This document shows positions 35,601 to 43,536 of a DNA stretch of 64,000 nucleotides, piece by piece (within the stretch, counting starts at the first letter, position 1; each line of letters starts with the position of its first letter). The translations under genes were made by a program, and so were the position numbers. The stretch is from Alkalicoccus halolimnae (GTDB taxonomy: Bacteria > Bacillota > Bacilli > Bacillales > Salisediminibacteriaceae). Location: the NCBI RefSeq assembly GCF_008014775.2, contig NZ_CP144914.1, forward strand, positions 496,001 through 560,000, written 5' to 3'. The notes below the pieces were generated by a model, which saw only the letters and a program-made list of their open reading frames with translations, had not been told where the DNA came from and did not search any database.

Positions 35601-35629
35601 TTGACAAAATTCTAAATTTTCTATATATT
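35601..35629 (+). promoter_or_regulatory. SigmaA-type promoter of the lipase gene
   Basis: TTGACA at 35601-35606, a 17-base spacer, then TATATT at 35624-35629. The predicted transcript starts near 35636, 120 bases upstream of the lipase start. Confidence 0.8.
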
Positions 35630-35666
35630 TAATAACTAAGTTAATAGTCGGCGTGGAGAATCTGAG

Positions 35667-35719
35667 AAGCTTATCGAATACTGTCTGGTATCCAGGCAGT
35701 CAATTGGTGAGCTTTTTTT
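35667..35719 (+). terminator. Intrinsic terminator inside the lipase leader (possible attenuator)
   Basis: The outer stem AAGCTTATC/GGTGAGCTT (with two G-U pairs) encloses a perfect inner stem ACTGTCTGG-TAT-CCAGGCAGT and is followed by TTTTTTT. It lies between the promoter at 35601 and the lipase start at 35756, so transcripts must read through it. Confidence 0.85.
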
Positions 35720-35755
35720 CATGCAGGCTATATTTAATAATTTTGGAGGGATTAG

Positions 35756-36604
35756 ATGCTTAAAAATTTTGTGCCGTTCTTTTTGGTAATCGCTTTCTTT
35801 ATTGCAATTCCGGGTCATCTCGAGGCGGAAGCTTCGACGGAAAAGTTTTTACTTGAGCAGGGGACACCGCCCCCGGGTGCTAATCTTGCCAGTTGCGAAC
35901 CGGCTCTGGAAGACTCGAACCCGATAGTGCTTGTTCCAGGTACATTTGAGAGAAGTGCGCAGAATTGGCTTACGCTTTCACCCGAGCTGGCTAAAAAAGG
36001 GTACTGTGTCTACGCAATGAATTACGGATTAACGCATGCGGGACCATCCACTGGTGATATTAAAGAGTCAGCTCATGAATTAAAAGAATTTGTAGATAAC
36101 GTCCTGGAATTAACCGGGGCAGATAAAGTGGATATTATTGGGCACAGTCAGGGCGGGATGATGCCGAGACAATACTTAAAGTTTTTGGACGGAGATAATG
36201 ATGTGGAGAATTTGATAGCTTTTGTTCCATCTAATCATGGAACGGCGGGATTTTTTGGTTTAGAAAGGCTCAACTCGGGGACCGCTGATATTACTTCCTG
36301 CAAAGCCTGTCAGCAGCAACTTGTAGGATCGACGTTTCTGGAGAAGCTGAATCAAGGGAACGAAACACCGGGAAATGTCTCCTACACTGTTATTTCTACA
36401 ACAACAGACCAGGTTGTTATTCCTTATACGTCGGCGTTTCTTGACGGTCCGGAAAAGCATGTATCAAATATTACTATTCAAGACTATTACCCGTTTAATC
36501 TTGCCGGTCATCAGGAAATTGTGTATGATCGCTTATCTTTTGCCTTCGTATTTGATGCGTTGGAAAACGAGGGGCCTGCAGATCCTGACCGGGCAGTAAA
36601 ATAG
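35756..36604 (+). CDS. Secreted triacylglycerol lipase-like alpha/beta hydrolase
   Basis: A signal peptide (FVPFFLVIAFFIAIPG, cleavage near AEAS) is followed by an alpha/beta hydrolase of the bacterial lipase (Lipase_2) type. NPIVLVPGTFERSAQNW forms the oxyanion region, DIIGHSQGGMMPRQYL has the nucleophile serine, TTTDQVVIPYTSA the aspartate, and LAGHQEIVYDR the histidine. At 282 residues it is typical of Streptomyces/Bacillus class lipases. Two cysteines in SCKACQQQ may form a disulphide. TTGGAGGG lies before ATG. Expression may depend on readthrough of the leader terminator. Confidence 0.9.
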   Translation: MLKNFVPFFLVIAFFIAIPGHLEAEASTEKFLLEQGTPPPGANLASCEPALEDSNPIVLVPGTFERSAQNWLTLSPELAKKGYCVYAMNYGLTHAGPSTGDIKESAHELKEFVDNVLELTGADKVDIIGHSQGGMMPRQYLKFLDGDNDVENLIAFVPSNHGTAGFFGLERLNSGTADITSCKACQQQLVGSTFLEKLNQGNETPGNVSYTVISTTTDQVVIPYTSAFLDGPEKHVSNITIQDYYPFNLAGHQEIVYDRLSFAFVFDALENEGPADPDRAVK

Positions 36605-36637
36605 ATGAAGCAATCAAAAATATACAGTAAAGAGGAA

Positions 36638-36680
36638 AAGGTCTGTCCTGTTGACTTATGAGGCAGACCTTCTTTATTTT
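36638..36680 (+). terminator. Terminator after lipase gene
   Basis: AAGGTCTG pairs with CAGACCTT across an 18-base loop, followed by CTTTATTTT. Confidence 0.65.
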
Positions 36681-36718
36681 GACAATTATGAAATTAAGTA
36701 GATAAATGATAAACAGTC

Positions 36719-36833
36719 GCTTTCGTTTCCATGGGGGCGCAGGGCCGGCCTCAGCTAATTCCATCCTCCCTGCAGTCGTTCGGAATGGTTCTCCTCCACG
36801 GCAAGCCTGCCGAGTTGCAGCGAAGTTTGCTTA
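36719..36833 (-). repeat. Chimeric repeat: half family B joined to half family A
   Basis: The left part (GCTTTCGTTTCCATGGGGGC, GGCCGGCCTCAGCTAATTCC) is an inverted family B right half. The part from 36789 (CTCCTCCACGGCAAGCCTGC, CGAGTTGCAGCGAAG) is the right half of family A. The ATTCC/GGAAT arms (36759-36763, 36780-36784) are retained at the joint. Confidence 0.75.
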
Positions 36834-36934
36834 TCAACCTCAAACTTAAACAACGCTTTTATTTTACGGCTTCGAATGGATTTTGATCGAAAAAAATGGC
36901 GTCTGTAAGCGTAATAAATAATATTTTCTTTAAA

Positions 36935-37016
36935 GGTCAAAGAAGGTTAAATAAATTATTGACCTTCTTTGACCAATGGGTTATACTAAAATCAGTAAAG
37001 GTTAAAGATGGTCAAA
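36935..37016 (+). promoter_or_regulatory. clpE promoter with three CtsR boxes
   Basis: CtsR direct-heptad boxes: GGTCAAAGAAGGTTAAA (36935-36951), its reverse-orientation form TTGACCTTCTTTGACC (36959-36974) and GGTTAAAGATGGTCAAA (37000-37016). The promoter TTGACC (36959-36964), 17-base spacer, TATACT (36982-36987) is overlapped by box 2 and followed by box 3 over the start site. This is the expected arrangement for tight heat-shock repression. Confidence 0.93.
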
Positions 37017-37052
37017 CTAACCCGCATACAGACGAATAAAGGAGGAATTTAA

Positions 37053-39068
37053 ATGAAATGTCAGCATTGTCATCAAAACGAAGCAACGATTTATTATCGT
37101 GTCAATGTGAACGGAGAGGAACAAACCGCCCAGCTCTGCAGCCGCTGTTATGAAAGTTTAACAAAGCAGGCACATCAGAGCGGGAACTCGGCATTTTCTC
37201 AGCCGCAGGGCGGATCTTCTGCGCAGGCAGCCCCTCCTGAAGAAAAAGAGCAGAGTGTACTGGAAACGTTCGGAAGAGATCTCACAGCCCAGGCGAAAAA
37301 GGGTCTGATCGATCCCGTTATCGGCAGAGATGAGGAAATGGAACAGGTAGCGGAAGTATTAAACCGGCGTAACAAAAATAACCCGGTGCTCATTGGAGAG
37401 CCGGGTGTCGGTAAAACAGCAATCGCAGAAGGTCTGGCTTTAAAAATCAACGAAGGGGACGTACCGGAGAAGCTTCTGAATAAAAACCTGATTTCTCTGG
37501 ACGTAGCGTCCATTCTTTCCGGAACAAACTACCGCGGCCAGTTTGAAGAAAAAATGAAGCAGATCGTGAAGGAACTGGAAGAGGATCCGACGATTATTCT
37601 CTTTATCGATGAGATTCATCAGCTTGTCGGCGCCGGGAAAACAGAAGGCTCCACGGATGCCGGCAACATCCTGAAGCCGGCACTCGCCGCTGGACAGATT
37701 CAGGTCATCGGAGCGACCACGTTCCAGGAGTACCGTACAGTGGAAAAAGATGCAGCACTCGAACGACGCTTTGAACCGATTACCGTAAAAGAGCCGAAAG
37801 TAGAAGATATGATTGCGATTCTGAAAGGACTTGCACCGAAATATGAGGCGTACCACGGCGTCCATTATCCGGAAGACGTGCTTGAAGCATGTGCCCGGCT
37901 GTCCGACCGTTATATTCAGGACAGAAGAATGCCGGATAAAGCGATTGATTTAATGGACGTATCCGGTGCAAAGCTGAATCTGCGGCACGGCACGAGGAAT
38001 AAAGATGAGCTGGAACGCCGTTTAAGAGAGATTGAAAAAGAAAAGCAGCAGGCGGCAGAAGCAGAACAGTATGAAAAAGCAGCCCGTCTGCGCCAGGAAG
38101 AACTGCAGCTGCAGGATAAAATGAACAATAGTGAAAACGAAGCAGTGCCGGAAGTGAATATTGTGGATCTCCAGCAGATTATTGAAAAGAAAACAGGCAT
38201 TCCGGTGCAGAAACTGGAAGCTTCCGAGCAGAAAAAGCTGCAGAACCTGGAAGAGCGGCTCGGCACCCGAGTTGTCGGCCAGAAAGCTGCCGTAGAAGCC
38301 GTCGCGAAAGCCGTCCGCCGAGGGAGAGCAGGATTCAGGCGGGAAGGACGCCCAATCGCATCCTTCTTATTCCATGGCCAGACAGGAGTCGGGAAAACAG
38401 AACTGACCCGTATCCTGACAGAGGAAATGTTCGGCAGCCGGGAAGCGATGCTTCGGCTCGACATGAGTGAATATATGGAAAAGCATACGGTTTCCAAGCT
38501 GATCGGTTCTCCTCCGGGCTACGTCGGTCATGAAGAAGCAGGCCAGCTGACAGAACAGGTCCGCCGCCGTCCGTACTCGATTATTCTGCTCGACGAAATG
38601 GAAAAAGCCCATCCGGACGTGCAGCACATGTTCCTTCAGGTGTTGGAAGACGGCAGGCTGACCGACAGCCATGGGCGCACGGTGAGTTTTAAGGATACGA
38701 TTATTGTTATGACAACCAATGCCAATCCGCTTGACGCTTACTTTAAGCCGGAATTTCTAAACCGGCTCGACCGTGTTGTCCGCTTTGAAGCACTTGAAAA
38801 AGAAGATTTAAAGAAAATTGTTTCCCTCATGCTCGAAGAAGTAAAACAGCACAGTGAAGCCCAGAAAGTCGATATTACATTTACAGAGGAAGTGGTTGAA
38901 TGGCTCGCTGAACACGGGTACGATCCGAAATACGGAGCCCGTCCGCTGCGCAGAACCATTCAGGAGCATATCGAAGACAAAATTGTCGATGAAATACTTG
39001 CTGATGAAAAGCTTGCTTCCATCGAAGTCCGTGTGGAAAACGATCAAATAGCCGTGCAGGCCGGCTAA
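37053..39068 (+). CDS. clpE: ATP-dependent Clp protease ATPase subunit ClpE
   Basis: A Hsp100 unfoldase partnering ClpP under heat or protein stress. The N-terminal zinc finger has C3, C6, C29 and C32 (CQHC...CSRC), the ClpE hallmark. AAA-1 has GEPGVGKTAIAEG. A UVR-like coiled coil (EAEQYEKAARLRQEEL) follows, then AAA-2 with GQTGVGKTELTR and the ClpX-style C-terminal domain. After sensor 1 the chain reads MTTNANPLDAYFKPEFLNR, about 25 residues shorter than the usual ClpE at this point, which accounts for 671 rather than about 700 residues. AAAGGAGG precedes ATG. The three CtsR boxes upstream fit class III heat-shock control. Confidence 0.96.
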   Translation: MKCQHCHQNEATIYYRVNVNGEEQTAQLCSRCYESLTKQAHQSGNSAFSQPQGGSSAQAAPPEEKEQSVLETFGRDLTAQAKKGLIDPVIGRDEEMEQVAEVLNRRNKNNPVLIGEPGVGKTAIAEGLALKINEGDVPEKLLNKNLISLDVASILSGTNYRGQFEEKMKQIVKELEEDPTIILFIDEIHQLVGAGKTEGSTDAGNILKPALAAGQIQVIGATTFQEYRTVEKDAALERRFEPITVKEPKVEDMIAILKGLAPKYEAYHGVHYPEDVLEACARLSDRYIQDRRMPDKAIDLMDVSGAKLNLRHGTRNKDELERRLREIEKEKQQAAEAEQYEKAARLRQEELQLQDKMNNSENEAVPEVNIVDLQQIIEKKTGIPVQKLEASEQKKLQNLEERLGTRVVGQKAAVEAVAKAVRRGRAGFRREGRPIASFLFHGQTGVGKTELTRILTEEMFGSREAMLRLDMSEYMEKHTVSKLIGSPPGYVGHEEAGQLTEQVRRRPYSIILLDEMEKAHPDVQHMFLQVLEDGRLTDSHGRTVSFKDTIIVMTTNANPLDAYFKPEFLNRLDRVVRFEALEKEDLKKIVSLMLEEVKQHSEAQKVDITFTEEVVEWLAEHGYDPKYGARPLRRTIQEHIEDKIVDEILADEKLASIEVRVENDQIAVQAG

Positions 39069-39074
39069 ACAATA

Positions 39075-39120
39075 AACGCCTTCTTCACCGGTAAAAAAAC
39101 CGTGGAGAAGGTGTTTTTTA
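39075..39120 (+). terminator. Terminator after clpE
   Basis: AACGCCTTCTTCACCGG pairs with CCGTGGAGAAGGTGTT around a run of A, followed by TTTTTT. Confidence 0.9.
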
Positions 39121-39296
39121 GTTTAAATCAGCACTGCAGAGCTGGACCACAGCTTCTGTTGGATCAATATATTTCCTGAAAACTCATTTCGTACTTTCAA
39201 ATGAAATGTAATAGTTTAATTATTCTGTCAATTTAAGAGAAGTTAGGATAAAATAGAGAACAGGGGTCCGGTTCTTCTCTACGAGGAGGATGACTT

Positions 39297-39803
39297 ATGA
39301 GTAAATTACTGCTTGCTCTGACGCTGCTAGTTTCCTGCTTTCTTTTCGCGCTGCCGGCGGGTGCCGATTCGCATTTTGAATATGAAAATGATTCGTTCCG
39401 TATTCATAGTGCCGAAGCTGACGGACATACAATCCATATTGAAGGAGAAGCCCGTGTTTTTGAAGCTACCGTGTCCTACGTTGTCGTCGAAGATGGTACG
39501 GAAATAGACGAAGGATTCACGACAGCGACCGCAGGAGGACCGGAATGGGGAGAATTCGAGCTGGCCATTGACATCGCCGAGCTGGAAGAAGGAGAAACAC
39601 GCGATCTTACCGTCATCTTATTTGAAGAAAGTGCCGATGATGGCAGCCGGACGCACGAGCTGGAAATTCCGATAACAATTGGGGAGGAAGAAGGAGAGGA
39701 ACTTCCTGACACCTCCACTTCTTACCCTGCCGCGATGCTTATTGGTGCCCTTGTATTAATGGCAGGAACGCTTATGCTTTCCCGTCGACGCGCCGTTAAC
39801 TAA
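39297..39803 (+). CDS. Cell-wall-anchored Gmad2-like protein with LPDTS sorting signal
   Basis: A 168-residue surface protein. A signal peptide (LLLALTLLVSCFLFALPAGA) is followed by one immunoglobulin-like domain resembling Gmad2 (about 30-105: FRIHSAEADGHTIHIEGEAR, VFEATVSYVVVEDGTEIDEG, GEFELAIDI). The C-terminus is a sortase signal: LPDTS, a hydrophobic stretch (AAMLIGALVLMAGTLML) and SRRRAVN. LPDTS is the variant found on B. subtilis YhcR and used by a SrtD-type sortase. The mature part is very acidic. GAGGAGG precedes ATG. Monocistronic; ligand unknown. Confidence 0.82.
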   Translation: MSKLLLALTLLVSCFLFALPAGADSHFEYENDSFRIHSAEADGHTIHIEGEARVFEATVSYVVVEDGTEIDEGFTTATAGGPEWGEFELAIDIAELEEGETRDLTVILFEESADDGSRTHELEIPITIGEEEGEELPDTSTSYPAAMLIGALVLMAGTLMLSRRRAVN

Positions 39804-39982
39804 ATTTCGGGAGATCGGACCCCTTCATTACACCGGCTTCCTTTTCAGTGGAGCAGCTCCCGGATGTTTCAGTCGTTTATATATACTCTCCTGCAGACAT
39901 GCCCCTTGAAGAAAATGATCTAGTAAACGATCTTCCTTTAGACAGTTAACGTAAACATCCAGCCAGCCTGTCTTGATAGGAA

Positions 39983-40021
39983 AAAACGGAGTATGGCGCA
40001 GGCGCGCCCATACTCCGTTTT
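39983..40021. terminator. Bidirectional terminator
   Basis: AAAACGGAGTATGG (39983-39996) pairs perfectly with CCATACTCCGTTTT (40008-40021). It separates the convergent Gmad2 and holin genes. Confidence 0.85.
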
Positions 40022-40073
40022 AGGTGGAAGAAAACGTTAGGTTTCCTTTCTTCTATCTATTGATTTATATAAG

Positions 40074-40574
40074 CTAATTTTGTTTTCCGCTGAAGGCTTC
40101 CACTTGTTTTTCCAACCTTTCCACAGTCTTCTGAAGTTCCTGAATCTCTTGATGCTGCTTCTCGTGCAGCTCCTTTTCCTTCTCCAATCGCTCGTTCTCT
40201 TCCCTTCTTAATATTTCATTTTTCATTTCTTCCAGATCCTTCCGAAGCTCCTGAATTTCCTTCTCATGTTTTGTTTGCATCTCTTTTTCACTGTCTTTCT
40301 TATTTCGAGAAACCAGCTCTGAAATTCCAATGATTCCTTCCGATTTATACTTCTCTTCTTTCATGACAGCGTCCCCTATTTCGGCTGCTTTGGTCAGACT
40401 GTTGTTTTTCCACCAGGCCCATATTGCAGAGGCGGTTAAGATAAGAGTGGCAACCTGCTGGTCCATTTCTTCGTCTGTGATCGGGAGTGCCGAATTATCT
40501 CCATACGAAGCGAGAAGCTGATTTACAATCGCTAAAACTAAAACATTGGAACGTACAAATGTGCCTGCCTCCAT
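40074..40574 (-). CDS. SPP1-type holin domain protein with C-terminal coiled coil
   Basis: Residues 1-80 match phage SPP1-family holins (FVRSNVLVLAIVNQLLASYG, ITDEEMDQQVATLI, IWAWWKNNSLTKAAEIGD), with two membrane segments. Phage members end near residue 85; here about 85 more residues form a highly charged coiled coil (KHEKEIQELRKDLEEMKNEI and similar heptads). No endolysin, tail or other phage gene is nearby. GGAGG lies 6 bases before ATG 40574; an earlier ATG at 40580 abuts the ribosome site. It could be a domesticated holin used in cell lysis, secretion or membrane organisation, but function is unknown. Confidence 0.8.
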   Translation of the reverse strand: MEAGTFVRSNVLVLAIVNQLLASYGDNSALPITDEEMDQQVATLILTASAIWAWWKNNSLTKAAEIGDAVMKEEKYKSEGIIGISELVSRNKKDSEKEMQTKHEKEIQELRKDLEEMKNEILRREENERLEKEKELHEKQHQEIQELQKTVERLEKQVEAFSGKQN

Positions 40575-41088
40575 AATCATCCTCCAATCTAATCTGTTTT
40601 TTATAAGCAGTTAGAGAATAAATTATCCAGCTTTTCAACATACTATATTTTTTAACTACATTGATTGAGAAGTATTTTGGAGGAAGAGCAGCGCTTTCTT
40701 TTAGAGCCGGTTATACTTTAAGTAACGAAGGGAGAAGGGAAAGAATCTTTTTTACTTTCTTACCCTACCCGAAGATAATTGATTTAATGCTCCATACTGA
40801 AATTCATTAGTTATCAAAATGCGGCGTTTGTTGCTCACGCTGCCGCTGCTTAAAACATATCTGTCTTTTAATTATAATTAAAAAAGGAAAAATAAACAAT
40901 TAATTATTTTGAATATTCTGATATTTTTGCAATTATTTTTCAAGAAGTAAATATTATAAAACTTATGATTACCTGAAATTCATACAGGCTCTTTACCACC
41001 TTGTTATAAAATCGATGGTCAGGCCCCGACTTTTCCTCACTCAATAGGCAGTAAATTAATTCGATCAGCCTGCAAAAAGGAGTTCTAT
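40575..41088. other. Gene-free stretch
   Basis: A+T-rich, with no supportable gene. It ends with AAAAAGGAG before a small ORF. Confidence 0.35.
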
Positions 41089-41250
41089 ATGGATACAGAG
41101 AAAATAGTAGATAAAAGCAGGAGGGAGAAAAAGGAGTTCATCATATTGAAAATACTAATAAATATATTCATCAGGCCGTTTATTGATAGTGAGGTTGAAA
41201 TAGATTATTTTGAAGACAGGGAAAATGTATTAAGCGGAATGGTTTTATAA
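41089..41250 (+). CDS. Small ORF, 53 aa, unknown
   Basis: ATG 41089 is preceded by AAAAAGGAG with 7-base spacing, a good ribosome site. The product is basic at the start, hydrophobic in the middle (FIILKILINIFIRPFI) and acidic at the end (EVEIDYFEDRENVLSG). This could be a single membrane-associated helix or the start of a broken gene. No family recognised. It lies 157 bases before bluB in the same direction. Confidence 0.4.
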   Translation: MDTEKIVDKSRREKKEFIILKILINIFIRPFIDSEVEIDYFEDRENVLSGMVL

Positions 41251-41407
41251 AGCAACAAGGTTGGAGTTCAGTGCTTGTTATTCCGGCAGTGGGTGCGCAG
41301 CAAATATGTCGCAGTAATTACTAAGCTGTGCTGGAAAGATTAGCTGTTGAAGCATTAAATCGCCGAATTTCAATAAACACTCTAAACAGAACGGATGTGA
41401 AAAAGAT

Positions 41408-42049
41408 ATGTTCAGTGAGGAAGAAAGAGATGCCATGTATAAGGTGATTTACAGCAGGAGGGATATTCGGACGTTTTTGCCGGATCCCGTTCCTGAAAAT
41501 AAAATCCACAGAATACTCGATGCTGCACACCATGCCCCTTCTGTCGGTTTTATGCAGCCGTGGAATTTTGTTTTAGTTTCTTCAGGCGAAATTAAAGAAA
41601 AACTGGCCTGGGCCGCGGATAAGGAAAGGCGGGCGTTAGCGATTCATTATGAAGAGGAGAAAGCGTCAAAATTCCTCGGATTAAAAGTAGAAGGCCTGAA
41701 GGAAGCTCCTTTAACAATATGCGTAACGTGTGATCCGACAAGGGGAGGCTCTCACGTATTAGGCAGAAATTCGATTCCGGAAACCGATATGATGTCGACA
41801 GCCTGTGCGATTCAAAATATGTGGCTCGCGGCCTGCTCGGAAGGACTGGCCATGGGCTGGGTGAGTTTTTATAAGAAAAATGATATTCGTGATATTTTAG
41901 ACATTCCTCCGCACGTGGATCCGCTTGCGCTCATTTCTATTGGGTACACCGATCACTATCCGGAAAAACCTATTTTAGAAACAGCGGAGTGGGAGAAAAG
42001 GCGTTCGCTGGATCATCTTATTTTTGAAAACAGATGGGATCACCGCTGA
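41408..42049 (+). CDS. bluB: 5,6-dimethylbenzimidazole synthase
   Basis: A nitroreductase-fold, FMN-dependent enzyme that breaks down reduced FMN to 5,6-dimethylbenzimidazole, the lower ligand of vitamin B12. BluB features: YSRRDIRTFLPDPVP, HHAPSVGFMQPWNFVLV (the BluB substrate-site segment), GRNSIPETDMMSTACAIQNM WLAA and GWVSFYKKNDIRDIL. At 213 residues it is full length. No cobalamin gene and no recognisable cobalamin riboswitch lies beside it. The ribosome site (GGATGTG) is weak. Confidence 0.9.
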   Translation: MFSEEERDAMYKVIYSRRDIRTFLPDPVPENKIHRILDAAHHAPSVGFMQPWNFVLVSSGEIKEKLAWAADKERRALAIHYEEEKASKFLGLKVEGLKEAPLTICVTCDPTRGGSHVLGRNSIPETDMMSTACAIQNMWLAACSEGLAMGWVSFYKKNDIRDILDIPPHVDPLALISIGYTDHYPEKPILETAEWEKRRSLDHLIFENRWDHR

Positions 42050-42831
42050 CACCTTGGTTTCCCGGGCAGCTTCACAGTGCTCGATTTACGCAGGAAAGCA
42101 TGCAGGCCCGGCTGATAAGTATATCCTGTGCGTTAAGTGTTTACTGGATGAATTATAGAGATAGATATGCTGACTGCTGTTTCTAAATAAAGCGGGAAAT
42201 GCGGTGTTACGTAGATTCTTACCTGTCAGAACGGAGAGGAAAAAAGTCTGTACGCATTGAATTTTTTGAATCAAATTACAGTTTTTACCTTCCGCTTTTG
42301 GTATACTTATTTTAACATCAACTGCATATAGTAAGCATAAATTTTGTGGGGAGCCGGGAAACATTGAAACCAAATATTTCAACGTTTCCCGGAGACTGCT
42401 TTTGTCTCTCATTCATGGTTGTAAAATGCTTCAAAAAGGCACTCTCCTGCTTCATGAAACATGTTGAAGTAAAAATCGCGCTTTTAAAAAACTGAAAATT
42501 CAAATTTTTAGAAAGCAGCTGGCTCAAATAATGACACGTTTAACATACAGACAGTTGTCTTGATGAGACGATTCCCGTAAAAGGTGGCGACGAATAAGGG
42601 AAAAGAGAAGTCTGGGAAATTGTTTGAAAACGTGAGAGATATTTCCGGAAAGCAGCTGCTAAAAATAGTCATTAATAGCTTACTTATTCTGGCGGGATGA
42701 AGGAGGTGCTTAATCAGGGAATGCCGTAAAAGGACAAAGCGTGGTTGAATGCAGGTTAGAAAAAAGCCGTGTTGGTCGTGTCAGACGCATCGTCCGTGGA
42801 ATTTACAATAAAATATCAGGAGGTTGTATGT
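42050..42831. other. Gene-free stretch with one strong hairpin
   Basis: CCGGGAAACATTGAAA (42354-42369) pairs with TTTCAACGTTTCCCGG (42377-42392), 15 of 16 bp, loop of 7. The following bases contain CTTTT but no clean T-tract. No supportable gene lies in the stretch. An in-frame extension of the YceI gene to 42769 is not favoured. Confidence 0.5.
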
Positions 42832-43374
42832 ATGGCAAAAACCATTTGGTCTATCGATCCCGTTCACAGTGAGGTTGGGTTTTCCGTAAAACATATGATG
42901 ATATCAAAAGTGAAAGGGCAATTTGAACATTTTGACTCTACAATAGAACTCGATACCGACAATTTAACAGATGCTGTGGTTGAAGTAGTGATCGATGTTA
43001 CGAGTATTAATACCCGGGAAGAGAAGCGTGACAACCATTTACGTTCAGCTGATTTCTTCGATGTCGAAAATCATCCTCATATTACTTTTAAAGCTAAAGA
43101 ATTTAAGAAGAAAAATGATAATCAATATGATGTGATTGGAGATCTTACCATTAGAGGGACAACAAAAGAGGTCACCGTTGATGTGATTTTCGAGGGGCAG
43201 AGCAAAGACCCGATGAGTGGTAACGTCGTTGCCGGGTTCAGTGGGCATACGAAGATTAACCGCAAAGAATTTGGATTAACATGGAACGCTGCGCTTGAAA
43301 CAGGTGGAGTACTCGTAGGGGATGATGTACAAATAAATTTTGAAGTGGAGCTCATCAAGCAAGGAGGAAATTAG
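42832..43374 (+). CDS. YceI-family protein, cytoplasmic lipid-binding type
   Basis: A lipocalin-like YceI barrel of 180 residues: WSIDPVHSEVGFSVKHMMIS at the start, NTREEKRDNHLRSADFFDVE NHP as the signature, then VIGDLTIRGTTKEVTVDV and AGFSGHTKINRKEFGLTWN. YceI proteins bind long isoprenoid or fatty chains; members are stress-linked. There is no signal peptide. ATG 42832 lies 8 bases after AGGAGG; an earlier in-frame start has no ribosome site. The convergent ctaB is separated by a terminator. Confidence 0.92.
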   Translation: MAKTIWSIDPVHSEVGFSVKHMMISKVKGQFEHFDSTIELDTDNLTDAVVEVVIDVTSINTREEKRDNHLRSADFFDVENHPHITFKAKEFKKKNDNQYDVIGDLTIRGTTKEVTVDVIFEGQSKDPMSGNVVAGFSGHTKINRKEFGLTWNAALETGGVLVGDDVQINFEVELIKQGGN

Positions 43375-43473
43375 TATATAAATTAAATTTACAAGCCTGG
43401 ACAGATGGAACGAATGATGTAGAAAGTAGATCTTCTTTACCGGGAGGAAGGAGGAACTAAGGCAGTCTTAATA

Positions 43474-43513
43474 AAAAAGGTGAAGCAGCGCCGCGCTGCT
43501 CCACCTTTTTTAT
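43474..43513. terminator. Bidirectional terminator between YceI gene and ctaB
   Basis: AAAAAAGGTGAAGCAGCG and CGCTGCTCCACCTTTTTT form a long stem with a minimal loop. Confidence 0.9.
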
Positions 43514-43536
43514 ACTGTTTTTTAACCGGACCGTAT

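Noticed and set aside
41251..41407. Possible cobalamin riboswitch upstream of bluB
   Set aside because: I could not find the B12-box or the expected paired elements in the leader.
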